64,000 nucleotides of DNA from Pseudoruminococcus massiliensis. Its GTDB lineage: Bacteria > Bacillota > Clostridia > Oscillospirales > Acutalibacteraceae. The notes under the pieces are model-generated. The model worked only from the letters and a program-made list of their open reading frames with translations, was not told where the DNA came from and did not search any database. This document shows positions 37,401-45,168 of this stretch, piece after piece. The stretch spans positions 248,001 to 312,000 of the forward strand of contig NZ_OLMR01000002.1 of assembly GCF_900291955.1 (NCBI RefSeq). The letters run 5' to 3'. Position 1 is the stretch's first letter; each line of letters opens with the position of its first letter. The translations under genes and the position numbers were made by a program.

Positions 37401-39268
37401 TTTTCTTGAATGCCACTAAACCAAGTAGGGCTAATTTCTATTTCGTCACCATAATTAACAATTTCAATCATTTTATTTGAATAAGAAATATCTTGGTCTG
37501 CTTTTCCTACTTCTACTGAATAAGAAGCTTCATTGATTTCTCTGCCATCTGAATCATATCCAAATACATATGATTCGCTATCAAGTGCAGCTGTGATAGT
37601 TGCTTTTCCTATATCATTTCCAGTCACATTTCCATTCGTATCAACCGATGCAACCTTACTATCACTCGAGGAATATGTCAAAGTACCATATTCTGAATTA
37701 AAACCATTTAGTTTATTTTCAGCTTTTTCTCCATATTTAATGCTTAAGTTTTCTTTTTCAAAATTTAAACTTAATTTAGCTTTATTGATGGTAATTGTTC
37801 CTGTTTTTACTGGTGCAAAAATAATATTTGAATTTTCACTTGTTACATTTACCTCTGCTTCAAATGTGCAAGCTTTAAGGAAAGTAAAATTACCATCATT
37901 ATCAATTCTAACATAATTATCATATGATTCTTTTTCAACCTCACTTCCATCAAGCTTAGTAACATCTAATATAGAATATGTTTTTGTAATTTTTCCAATG
38001 TTCTCAGAAGTAGAAACTGATACATCAAGTTTACTTTTACTATTTACTTCAGGATTTTGAGGAATACCTAAAAGTGTTACCTTGTCGTTACCTATTTCTT
38101 TTTTCTTTACTGTCACCTTAAAGCTCAATTTACTTTTCTTATACTTTCCATCATAAGGCACCATTACATTAATAGTAGCCTCACCAACACTATTGGCGTT
38201 AAGGTTAATATATGAACCATTTTTTACAACAGAAACTATCTTTTCATTAGAAGATGTTGCTGTTATATTGCTTAAATACTCACTATTAGAGTTATCTGGT
38301 TTTACATATATATCCATACTATGACTATAAATCATATCAAGTGCTGAAGAAAACTCTTTTTCTTTACCATTTTCTAACCTATATGCAAGCCTCAGACTTT
38401 CATTACCAAGTAATTTTTCAACAGTTATAGGTCGTATTTCATAAACTTTTTTACCTTTAAAATTATCTATATTTCCTGTTAATGAACTTTCTGCAACCTC
38501 AATATTATCAGGATTTAAGTTGTTATATACCACAGTTTGGGTTTGATATTCACTAGATGTGAGTGTAAATTCATATATTTCATTCTGATAAAGCTCGGTT
38601 GTATACTTATTTAGTCCTTCAGTATACCTCATATATTTACTGCCACGCTCATCAAGAACTAATTTTCCATTTTCATTTGTTATGTAGTGTTTAACAAGTA
38701 TGCTGTTATTTTCAAAATTAGAGGAATCTACAACATTTTTATTTACACTGCCTTCAGATATAAGTTCCTCTAAAGAGATTGAATAATATGCTCCCTTGTC
38801 TTTATAAAGCATAATATTAGAAACAGTATTTGACTGAACTTCAACCATATCTATACCACTTGAAATATATCCATAGGCGTCAGCTGATACTATATCAACA
38901 TATACAGTTCCATTATCATCTAATTCAATTTTTGCTTGACCATTACTGCCTGAATAAGCAACCTTTTCATCAGAAATAAGATTCTTTTTATCTATATCAG
39001 CATATACCTTATACTTAAAAACCGTATTCGGCACAGGAATATTGGAACTTTTACCTTTAGTAATTGCATTTAAAGTCAAAGTTATTTTATTATCTGTGTT
39101 CTCAGTGCTATGTTGAGAAACACTTAGATTGTTAGTACTTTCATCATTATAAGAAACTGCTTCTGCTGAATTAAACGAGCTTCCTATATTAAGTCCAAGT
39201 ATTGGAATAAGTAATGCCAGAACACCAGAAACAATTCTATCTCTAAGTTTAATATTACTATCTGCCAT
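31469..39268 (-). CDS. Giant membrane-anchored surface protein with Ig-like repeats
   Basis: 2599 residues. Signal peptide (about 10-38); an N-terminal SpaA/Cna-B-like beta domain; two Big_2-type Ig domains (SSDSKVASVDTNGNVTG); then four copies of a roughly 370-residue module starting near residues 873, 1236, 1609 and 1979. Each module has a part opening with a variant of ISYS...ITFGYY, a part with VDNISPTRSVE and YYKD, and a part with ERNFRADDV and YTDLAG (the fourth keeps only the first two parts clearly). A C-terminal helix (LIIGIIAAIVLIVRRK) anchors it; no LPxTG is seen. One base separates its ATG at 39268 from the upstream stop. Probably an adhesin or long wall-spanning stalk. Confidence 0.85.
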   Translation of the reverse strand: MADSNIKLRDRIVSGVLALLIPILGLNIGSSFNSAEAVSYNDESTNNLSVSQHSTENTDNKITLTLNAITKGKSSNIPVPNTVFKYKVYADIDKKNLISDEKVAYSGSNGQAKIELDDNGTVYVDIVSADAYGYISSGIDMVEVQSNTVSNIMLYKDKGAYYSISLEELISEGSVNKNVVDSSNFENNSILVKHYITNENGKLVLDERGSKYMRYTEGLNKYTTELYQNEIYEFTLTSSEYQTQTVVYNNLNPDNIEVAESSLTGNIDNFKGKKVYEIRPITVEKLLGNESLRLAYRLENGKEKEFSSALDMIYSHSMDIYVKPDNSNSEYLSNITATSSNEKIVSVVKNGSYINLNANSVGEATINVMVPYDGKYKKSKLSFKVTVKKKEIGNDKVTLLGIPQNPEVNSKSKLDVSVSTSENIGKITKTYSILDVTKLDGSEVEKESYDNYVRIDNDGNFTFLKACTFEAEVNVTSENSNIIFAPVKTGTITINKAKLSLNFEKENLSIKYGEKAENKLNGFNSEYGTLTYSSSDSKVASVDTNGNVTGNDIGKATITAALDSESYVFGYDSDGREINEASYSVEVGKADQDISYSNKMIEIVNYGDEIEISPTWFSGIQENATLLNAEIEENDYVELSENRIIVKKAGDNAQFNIRFSFDETRHYNKFTTRYFTVAVKRGDRSIDIFAGNKKITGHTLELNYGEQKQYQLSYALPKEENVDVNVSYNIYKLHNGVYEKLIGEGKTSIDNTGLIKFADKDIGKYKVTIKNAQGECYNESNAEAYINLDIAKSDSLYCNYSKTDYNDWYNTTNGVTITPPEGYKISDNMSISDSNWKDEYVYTNNGKNQHIQFYVRNNENGIVYGVEKENINIDNTKPYNLDISYKSEKNVYNTILDYITFGLVSSRDTNIEVTLSAYEDISGIKSFSYELIPEAGRELDTENKVSENVILDNIETAIDDNGKTYYKASFKIEAEFRGDIKFTAKSKAGLETEYDKNAKIIVDNRKPDVDIKLDSEAVATNGQYYNKSVVANISISESNFDADKVDIFINNKKLSESGYKLENDEWVKNGNTAKITWTNSIKFSEDGVYNISVIASDELGQVSDEKTSSFVIDETKPIISVDYFSDSPAVNEKFYTTKIRAKVSVDEVNFRADDIIFELKAQDVTLNNISDYETVLKELNDTLHNGEWISDGNNHYIEIEFNADANYSFTLNYTDLAGNDAEEKYNSPDFTIDQTPPTNLNAKYSEEKNFFEEIIDNITFNTYYYKDNVTIKFSADDMTSGIDSIDWEYQRQVGSSDSSVADVSKHFKKEDVTFSEDGKTGEVTVELSAEESKQYRGTISFTVTDMSGKTATYPVENKDERITVVDNISPTRSVEYQTNNFVKSIYADSFKNATYDMKSDANNYRLYYKDDATLKFTVKEANFFSEDINLYDNGKSINFSENWQQNGDEYTNTLTLSDEGEHIIKMTYTDRSTNEMKSYESNVIIIDRTKPVIDVQYSPENKISDANKNVYCNKQQTATIKITERNFRADDVAVTVSAKDAGGNNIKVTDYAAYLSSRDSWKKNGDTYTATIKYSVNANYTFDISYSDLASHSAGNYKQDKFTVDEYAPATSKMKISYSKELNFWESVLNGITFGYYAYQKDVTVTLTAVDDISGVESMTWTYTRENGSSTTKNLKSDGGTINRENMTITSDKKIATAKFTLTADQSKQYRGKISFTAIDRSGNPSNVKNDSKNSILIVDNISPTRSVEFSKADRIVTASDMNDVSNYNYGTEGNLYKLYYKDSATATIKITEANFYSEDVNIEVNGSKQKLNNWKQNGDTWTGSLTLSKEGEYIIKISYIDRSNNKMKTYTSNEIIVDHTNPVINVAYSPNKVVNTANGIKYYNSAQIATISVIERNFRADEIAANITAVDVNGKAVGVENYAQYLSKRSNWIKNGDVYTANIKYSTDANYTFKIEYEDLAGRKVQNNVEDKFTVDKTAPKNLRISYSQNVFQNVLNSITFGYYNAPVTVTISAEDDTTAIGKFVYSYLKDNNSSNVNAQLLNEAISRADIKRNGNVNTATFKIPKSVLDAQHQYNGTVKFTAYDMSQNDSDKSDTKKIIVDNIKPEIDVTLNKPISTADGTAYYDGKIDATLKINEANFYSEDVRVMVYDINAERTLNPSVSWTDNSSDLHTGTFSIDKDGKYRIEVEYTDRSKNKMNNYTSDYLVIDTKKPSLKVTNIKNNTANKDKTYGFTIEASDTNIDYNSFKPVLEALMMTSSGQFTRESIDLSKYLRKNSSTSYSYVVDNLSDDAVYTLSCSVADMSGNKTDKILLDDGKTYDNAEFSINRNGSTFKIDENTQKLLDNYYVSSVDNDIVIQEINVDPIENYVVKLNGTALKENEGYTSSETTDASKWCERKYVISSSLFENESDYDIKIESTDKAGSVAYSDLKGLEVKFVVDKTPPTLIVSGIEDNGRYQVKEQKVTVIPSDNGGKLGSLRIVILDSNGKEINVLFNKSGEDLLKYLSSNNGKVEFNIPEGFENQVVFYCDDCSVGSNGQFNENKKIISNITVSPNNFVIFYANKPMFYSVTIGGSVLIIGIIAAIVLIVRRKMRKYISQ

Positions 39269-39269
39269 C

Positions 39270-39728
39270 TTAAGCTTCACTCCTTTTTTTATTTATAATC
39301 AAGCAATTAAACATCTTACCATTTAATATGCAGTGCATAATAAATGTAAAAGTAACTGCACTAAAAAATATATAACATATATATAATGTACCATCAGTTG
39401 CAATCGTTAAGATAATAAGTCCTATAATACTGATTATCAACAAAATATCAAAAATGGCAGCAATTTTATTCTGAAAGAATTTTATAATACCTATTCCTCT
39501 TTTTGCCTCTTTTATTCCATTTATATTTTTTCTAGCTAAGAATAGGCTTATCATACCAAAGATTAAAGTAAGCCAAAAGATAATACCAACGATAATATTA
39601 TAAGCATTACTTCCACTATCAATATTCGTATGTATAAGTGGCATTACTAAAAATGTAGCCGACATTATAAAAAATGCAATCATTGATAACAAGAGAAAAG
39701 CTTTTCCCTTACTATTCTCATTTTTCAT
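39270..39728 (-). CDS. Four-helix membrane protein, unknown function
   Basis: 152 residues with four hydrophobic segments in two hairpins (about 12-30, 42-62, 88-108, 112-135) joined by a basic loop (LARKNINGIKEAKRG). No family recognised. It lies 12 nt after the gene with the [DE]TxVL motifs and 1 nt before the giant protein gene, so it is very likely made with them. It might assist membrane insertion or export of the giant protein; this is inference from position only. Confidence 0.65.
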   Translation of the reverse strand: MKNENSKGKAFLLLSMIAFFIMSATFLVMPLIHTNIDSGSNAYNIIVGIIFWLTLIFGMISLFLARKNINGIKEAKRGIGIIKFFQNKIAAIFDILLIISIIGLIILTIATDGTLYICYIFFSAVTFTFIMHCILNGKMFNCLIINKKRSEA

Positions 39729-39740
39729 TTAGGTAACCTC

Positions 39741-40247
39741 CTAATTTATAATTTCATCTGTCCATATATATGTAATATCATATATAACCGCAAACTCTTT
39801 TGGTTCTGAACCATTATAAGTACCAGCCTTATTATTCAAAACACTTGTTTCTTCTAACGAACTCATCTGCACTAAAACCGTAGTTTCATTACCTCTTTGG
39901 TTAAGCACCATAGTTTCATTATAAGGTGCTAATGATGCCGTCTTAAACTTTTCAGTTACTGGTGAATCCGAGTCCATTGATACATTTGTCTTCTTCATAA
40001 GTTTGCCAGAAGACGAAAAATCAATTTCGTTATGTGCTTTACCTTTTTTGTGTTTAAGTCTTTGGCTCATTGATTGTTCTGTATGCTCATTTATACTTTT
40101 GATTGCCTTTCGTGCCGTAGCACCAGTTAAAAAACCGACTATCTTAGGAATTTTAAAGACAAAAAAGAGTATAATAGACAAAACCAACATAATTATGCAC
40201 ATTATAAGTGAGCCATAGAAGATATATTGATATATTTCATATGTCAT
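39741..40247 (-). CDS. Single-helix membrane protein with repeated [DE]TxVL motifs
   Basis: 168 residues. One transmembrane helix (about 10-32), then a basic cytoplasmic-type segment, then three similar short motifs: ETMVL, ETTVL and ETSVL, within 40 residues. A Thr with Leu at +3 is a known kind of FHA-binding phosphothreonine site, and the same motif occurs in the FHA protein of this locus. It overlaps the kinase gene by 4 nt (ATGA), so it is a strong candidate kinase substrate and FHA anchor at the membrane. No known family. Confidence 0.7.
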   Translation of the reverse strand: MTYEIYQYIFYGSLIMCIIMLVLSIILFFVFKIPKIVGFLTGATARKAIKSINEHTEQSMSQRLKHKKGKAHNEIDFSSSGKLMKKTNVSMDSDSPVTEKFKTASLAPYNETMVLNQRGNETTVLVQMSSLEETSVLNNKAGTYNGSEPKEFAVIYDITYIWTDEIIN

Positions 40248-41956
40248 TCATTGCCACTTCCTTTTTCTGCACTTGTTATTTTATATTTCTCCATAGTATC
40301 AGAAATCATAGCACTAACCTGTTGCTTTTGCTCTTTATATATAGAGTCATCAATATCCGCAAGACTTGAATTCATATCACTCAGAAGTGTATTAATATCA
40401 TTATAACTCAAGCCATTATTTTTTATAGCATTCACAAAACCATTTGCATTATTATAAATTATATTTGTTATACTGTTTATAACATTTATCTTGGTGTCAC
40501 TTTCCTCAGGAGTTTTTCCTAAAACGTTTATCTTAGATTCAAGCTTAGTAAGCTTATCCCATAGGTTCTTATATTCTTGAAGTTCTTTACCTTTCTGTAC
40601 CATTGTAGACTGATGATTTTGGTCAATAAGTTGAAGGCAAGACGCAATATCACAAAAAATAGAAGCCATTTCATATTTATTCTTTGCCTCTGAAAACCAT
40701 TTTGAGGCATTAACATATCTTTCTCTATCATTTGTTGTATCTGATGAAAAAAGAAAGGCATTTCCAAATTCATAGCATACATCAATATAACCATCATAAT
40801 TTTTTTCTTTAAGTTCTTCAAGAACATTTACCGTTTCTGAATATCCATTAGAATTTTTTCTGTCAAGTCCAGCCTGAAGCTGATTAAGTCCATCTGCTTC
40901 TTCTTTTGTTAGTGTATCTGTTCTCAGATAATTAACAAGCTCAATATAAGCATCAGTTTTTGATGGGTCAGTCAAGATTGCATTATAATAATCGTCTAAA
41001 GATTTAGCATTTGAAAGTATGTAAGAGTAGTTTTTACTTTTAATATTTTCGGCTGATGCGTTACCCCATATGGCTACACAACCAAAACCTATTGTAAGTA
41101 TAACACTTGTAATGAATATTCCCAAACGAAATTTCATTTTTCTTCTATAGGTATTATCCATCTCATCAAAATGCTCAAGGTCATACATAAGCTCCGCACA
41201 AGATTGATACCTTGCGTCAGGGTCACGCTGTGTGCACTTCATAATAATTTTTTCAAGACCATTTGAAAGTGCAGGGTTTATCTGACGGATAGGTTTTATT
41301 TCATAAGGCGGTTCACAAGGATTCATTCCAGTAACAAGATGATAAAGAGTTGCGCCAAGACAATAAATATCTGTTCTTGCATCTGTCTGTCCCATTCCAC
41401 CAAATTGCTCTGGTGCAGCATAGCCTATTGTTCCAAGACAAGTTGTATCAGCTATATTTTTAGACTTATACTCTCTCGCTGTGCCAAAATCTATCAGAGT
41501 AATACTTCCATCTGGTTTTAGCATAACATTTGCAGGCTTCATATCTCGATATATTATTGGGGGTTTTCTTGAATGAAGATATCCTAAAACATCGCATAAT
41601 TGCTTTGCCCATTCAACAACATTTTCCTGAGATTGTGCCCCATACTCTTCCAAAGTTTTGCTCAAAGGATTACCCTGTATGTAATCCATAACTATAAGAA
41701 AAGTATTATCATCTTCTATAACATCGACTATACTCGGCAAACTTGGGTGACTTAATTTTTTAAGCATATCCGTTTCAACAATGAGTCCTTGCTTTATAAG
41801 CTCAAAGTCTTTTACACCATCTTTTCTGACTTCTTTAATAGCCCACTGTTTATTTGCCTTTTCATTCATAGCAAGATATACAACACTCATACCGCCCTGT
41901 CCTACCTTGTTAAGAATTTTATATTTTCCGTCTATAATTGACCCTATCTTTAGCAT
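40244..41956 (-). CDS. Transmembrane Ser/Thr protein kinase (Hanks type)
   Basis: 570 residues. Kinase domain (12-265): GQGGMSVVY (glycine loop), K41 in WAIKE, catalytic D138 in IIYRDMKPANVM (Tyr in place of the usual His of HRD), D156 of DFGTAR, and GTIGYAAPEQF. One transmembrane helix (278-297). The outer part (about 300-570) is helical, possibly TPR-like, with no PASTA repeats, unlike PrkC. It follows the PP2C gene and overlaps the next gene, so kinase, phosphatase and FHA protein form a unit downstream of the Tad pilus genes. The signal sensed outside is unknown. Confidence 0.9.
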   Translation of the reverse strand: MLKIGSIIDGKYKILNKVGQGGMSVVYLAMNEKANKQWAIKEVRKDGVKDFELIKQGLIVETDMLKKLSHPSLPSIVDVIEDDNTFLIVMDYIQGNPLSKTLEEYGAQSQENVVEWAKQLCDVLGYLHSRKPPIIYRDMKPANVMLKPDGSITLIDFGTAREYKSKNIADTTCLGTIGYAAPEQFGGMGQTDARTDIYCLGATLYHLVTGMNPCEPPYEIKPIRQINPALSNGLEKIIMKCTQRDPDARYQSCAELMYDLEHFDEMDNTYRRKMKFRLGIFITSVILTIGFGCVAIWGNASAENIKSKNYSYILSNAKSLDDYYNAILTDPSKTDAYIELVNYLRTDTLTKEEADGLNQLQAGLDRKNSNGYSETVNVLEELKEKNYDGYIDVCYEFGNAFLFSSDTTNDRERYVNASKWFSEAKNKYEMASIFCDIASCLQLIDQNHQSTMVQKGKELQEYKNLWDKLTKLESKINVLGKTPEESDTKINVINSITNIIYNNANGFVNAIKNNGLSYNDINTLLSDMNSSLADIDDSIYKEQKQQVSAMISDTMEKYKITSAEKGSGNE

Positions 41957-42049
41957 AATTATCCCTCAAAAACAAACTAACTAAGGCACCACCACACAAA
42001 TAAAGAAAAATTCCTATAATTATTTATGCGGTGCTGCCCTAATTTTTAA

Positions 42050-42817
42050 TCAAAATGTTCTGATTAGCACAACAGAAATATTATCTCGCTCCATTCGTTC
42101 CTTATTAAGCTCTATAAGGTCTTTTGAATTTTGCGTCATAATATTGTTGCTAATCAATGATTCTGGTTTTAATTTTGTGTATATTTCTTCTTGAGTTATT
42201 TCGTGTCGAAAACCGTCCGAACATAACATATATACTGTGTTTATATCTGATTTTAAGTAAAAAACATCAGGGTAAACCTTCTCAGATGCACCAACGCACT
42301 GCAGCAAAACATTTCGTCTTCTATCAGTTTTAGCTTGCTCAGGTGTCATATGTCCAAGTGCTATCTCACGAGCAATAAAAGTCTGATCTTGTGTTATCTG
42401 ATTTATGTCATCATTTATAATGTATGCTCTTGAGTCACCTACATTTATAATATAACATTCACTTTGAGTTATCAGCATAGCAACAACCGTTGTACCAAGC
42501 TTTATTCCTTGTGAATCTCCATAGCGACCTATGATTTCATTTTGTCCTGAGATAATATCTTTCCACTGAGAGAATATAACTGACTGGTCAAGGGTTTGTC
42601 TTGTCAAAATAGGAAGTTGTTCATTCACCCATTTATCAAAGGCCTTTATTACTGTTGCACTTGCAACCTCACCTTTTTGCAGTCCGCCCATACCATCACA
42701 TACTATGGCGAAAGCCATTCGTCCCTGATATGTATCAATAATTTTAACGCTCAAACTATCTTGATTTGTATTTTTTACTATTCCAATATCAGTTTCTGCT
42801 GAAACCATAAAATCCAT
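42050..42817 (-). CDS. PP2C-family Ser/Thr protein phosphatase
   Basis: 255 residues. Metal-binding motifs in order: TDIGIVKNTNQDS, IVCDGMGGLQKGEVAS, INVGDSRAYI and CSDGFRHEI, ending ERDNISVVLI. It would remove phosphate from targets of the neighbouring kinase. Start at 42817 with AAAGGGTG upstream. It lies 32 nt after the FHA gene and 93 nt before the kinase gene; that gap contains an imperfect 9-bp inverted repeat (GGCAGCACC/GGTGGTGCC). Confidence 0.92.
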   Translation of the reverse strand: MDFMVSAETDIGIVKNTNQDSLSVKIIDTYQGRMAFAIVCDGMGGLQKGEVASATVIKAFDKWVNEQLPILTRQTLDQSVIFSQWKDIISGQNEIIGRYGDSQGIKLGTTVVAMLITQSECYIINVGDSRAYIINDDINQITQDQTFIAREIALGHMTPEQAKTDRRRNVLLQCVGASEKVYPDVFYLKSDINTVYMLCSDGFRHEITQEEIYTKLKPESLISNNIMTQNSKDLIELNKERMERDNISVVLIRTF

Positions 42818-42849
42818 TATTTTACACCCTTTCAAAATGAAAGCTTAAA

Positions 42850-44445
42850 TTATACTATCTCAAAAGTAAATTTTTCATTTGCAAGGGTAATCTCACACCC
42901 TGATTCAAGCTTAGCTTCAACATTACTTGTAAGCATCTGTCCATCTAAGAAGGTATGATTTGTAGAATTAGTATCAACAATAAAATATTCACCATTTTTA
43001 CAAATTATATTTGCGTGGCTTCTGCTTATTGCAGGATTATCACCTATAAAGTAATCCACAAAGCTTCTCTCTTTACCTATATAAAAGACATCTTTTGTTA
43101 TTTTTATTCTTTCATTATTTTTCTTTCTTACCAAATATGCTGATTTAGCTTGTTGATATGTTGTTCCCATATCACTTCCAAGAACAGTCGTATCACCAAT
43201 ATTGTCACCTGATAAAACTGTTGTATCTCCAAAATTAGGTTGTGCCATATTAGCAGGCTGCTGAACTGGAGCAAAATTATTTATAGGCACATTATTACTA
43301 ACAGCACTATTATTTGCCACTTGAGTAGCAGGTACTTTTGCAGGTGTTACAACCGTATTGGGTGCTGGCATAGGGTTATAAGTTGATGTTGGTTGCTGTA
43401 CTTGTGTATATTGAATTTGCGGTTGAGCTTGAGGCTGCTGTAGATTTTGTTTCTTACCACTACTTTTTTTAGCCTCTTTTTGTGCTTTATATATTGCAGC
43501 ATTTTCCTTGTTATAGTGCTGCAATAAGTAAAACATACTCATCGGCTTTTCAGAACTTTCAGTTGTTTGCTGAGAAACGTTCTCTGGTTGAACTTTTCCT
43601 GGCACAGCAAATGATGATTGCGGTTTAGCCATAGTAGGAGATTTTTGTGGAATAGTAATACTTTGTGCAGGTGCTGCAATATTATTTGGTGTTTTAGGTT
43701 TCTGAACTGAACCTTGAAAACCTACGCTTGTATTAGTCTGTGAACTTGTTGGTGCCTGATATGTAGTTTCTGCTGGTTTTGGCATAACTGGTGTAGCTTG
43801 TACATTAGTTTTTTGAACATTTTGAGGTATAGCGTTCTGAACTGCCACAGAAGTTGGCACAGCCTCTGTTTTCATTGCATCATTTTTTCCACCATCAATA
43901 CTATCAAGTACCTCTTTAAAGCCTTTAATTGAAAATGAAGCTGAACTATTCAAAAAGTTTATAAGCTTTGCAATATAATCACAGTTTTCTGTTTGGTCAT
44001 AATTTAATGTAAAAACAATATTTCTGAAGAAATCTTTTAAATTATTATTTTCATTTGCAATACCATTAAAAGGAACACAAATTACTTCAGTCTGACAAGT
44101 ACTAACATTAACAAAGATACAATCTAAGTCAAGAAGTATATAATTAGTATTAATCATATAATCTTCTGCAGAAATAAAAGCTGTCAAGATGCCTTTTAGA
44201 ACACCAATAACCTTCTTTTTATTAACTGTACCTGTAAAAAATTGTTTTACGCTAACTTTTGCCGAAATATTATATTTTATGAATGAAATACCATCTGCAC
44301 AGCCATAAATAGAAGCCAAAAAACCATCAATGTTATTATTGCTAATCATTCCTAATGCCAGCCTATCAGGTGTTGCATTTTTAGGAAAAACAAACTTTAA
44401 ATATGTGTTTGTTCCTTGATTTTCATACGAAAAATTTTCCATCAT
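42850..44445 (-). CDS. FHA-domain protein with Pro/Gln-rich linker
   Basis: 531 residues. An N-terminal globular domain (about 1-190) resembles the uncharacterised domain that precedes FHA in Clostridia (DUF6382-like, by eye). A disordered linker (about 195-430) is rich in Pro, Gln, Thr, Asn and Ala. Two DTTVL motifs lie just before a C-terminal FHA domain (about 445-531: FYIGKERSFVDYFI, ISRSHANI, NSTNHTFLDG). FHA domains bind phosphothreonine peptides, so it should read signals from the co-encoded kinase; the DTTVL sites could mediate self-binding. It lies 89 nt after the last pilus gene. Confidence 0.88.
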   Translation of the reverse strand: MMENFSYENQGTNTYLKFVFPKNATPDRLALGMISNNNIDGFLASIYGCADGISFIKYNISAKVSVKQFFTGTVNKKKVIGVLKGILTAFISAEDYMINTNYILLDLDCIFVNVSTCQTEVICVPFNGIANENNNLKDFFRNIVFTLNYDQTENCDYIAKLINFLNSSASFSIKGFKEVLDSIDGGKNDAMKTEAVPTSVAVQNAIPQNVQKTNVQATPVMPKPAETTYQAPTSSQTNTSVGFQGSVQKPKTPNNIAAPAQSITIPQKSPTMAKPQSSFAVPGKVQPENVSQQTTESSEKPMSMFYLLQHYNKENAAIYKAQKEAKKSSGKKQNLQQPQAQPQIQYTQVQQPTSTYNPMPAPNTVVTPAKVPATQVANNSAVSNNVPINNFAPVQQPANMAQPNFGDTTVLSGDNIGDTTVLGSDMGTTYQQAKSAYLVRKKNNERIKITKDVFYIGKERSFVDYFIGDNPAISRSHANIICKNGEYFIVDTNSTNHTFLDGQMLTSNVEAKLESGCEITLANEKFTFEIV

Positions 44446-44534
44446 AAAATATCTAACTCCCCTATCATAATCGAAGTTAATGTTATTGATAACTTAAAGC
44501 AATAACTAACCTATTTAAGCATTCTCTTAATAAT

Positions 44535-45155
44535 TTACCACATATTCACTTTAATAGTCAACCGTCTATCAATTCCAACAAGACCTTGAAAATCAAATAC
44601 AAACTTTTGTCTGTACTTAATAACCATAGTTAAAACACCATCTTCAACCGTACTCTCAGAAAAATCTAATTCTTCATTCTCAACTCCGATGAGCTTATAT
44701 ATTTCTTTAGCTTTTTCCTCTGCCTTTGTTATGTCCGATTCGCCAGTTAAATATCCTAAGAAACGATTTTTTATTACTTCGTTCTTATCAATTTCATAGA
44801 GTTCATTTCTGTTTCCATGCTTATAGTCATCAGCATCCTTATCATACCAACGCTTAGTAGATGCAAAGGTAGAATCTATACTATCTGCAGAAAAACTACC
44901 AGTAAACAAATTCTCCATAAAGGTTATCACCAATTCAGTTGCTGGGTTATCATCTTCATCTCTGATTTTTTCCGTTCCATAAGAATCTATTGAAAGGCTT
45001 TCAGCACTTTGTAGCATAGAATGGCTTATCATTTGCTGTCCCATAAACATTACAATAAACCCATATATAAAAAGTATAAGAAAAATAAAAATCGGAACAA
45101 CTATACATGCTTCAAGTGAAATTGTGCCATCTTCACTTTTTCTTTTTTTTAACAC
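44535..45155 (-). CDS. TadE-like pilus protein (second copy)
   Basis: 206 residues. A short basic N-terminus, then DGTISLEACIVVPIFIFLIL, a TadE-type prepilin-like helix with the conserved Glu, then a soluble domain of about 150 residues. TadE proteins are minor pseudopilins of the Tad pilus. It is 13 nt after the DUF5702-like gene and closes the pilus part of the operon. Confidence 0.78.
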   Translation of the reverse strand: MLKKRKSEDGTISLEACIVVPIFIFLILFIYGFIVMFMGQQMISHSMLQSAESLSIDSYGTEKIRDEDDNPATELVITFMENLFTGSFSADSIDSTFASTKRWYDKDADDYKHGNRNELYEIDKNEVIKNRFLGYLTGESDITKAEEKAKEIYKLIGVENEELDFSESTVEDGVLTMVIKYRQKFVFDFQGLVGIDRRLTIKVNMW

Positions 45156-45168
45156 TCAAAGCACCTCC

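Noticed and set aside
31469-39268. Sortase-anchored protein
   Set aside because: No LPxTG-like motif before the C-terminal helix; it ends as a membrane anchor with a basic tail.
40244-41956. PrkC/PknB-type kinase with PASTA repeats
   Set aside because: The outer region is helical and lacks PASTA beta motifs; not the wall-sensing PrkC type.
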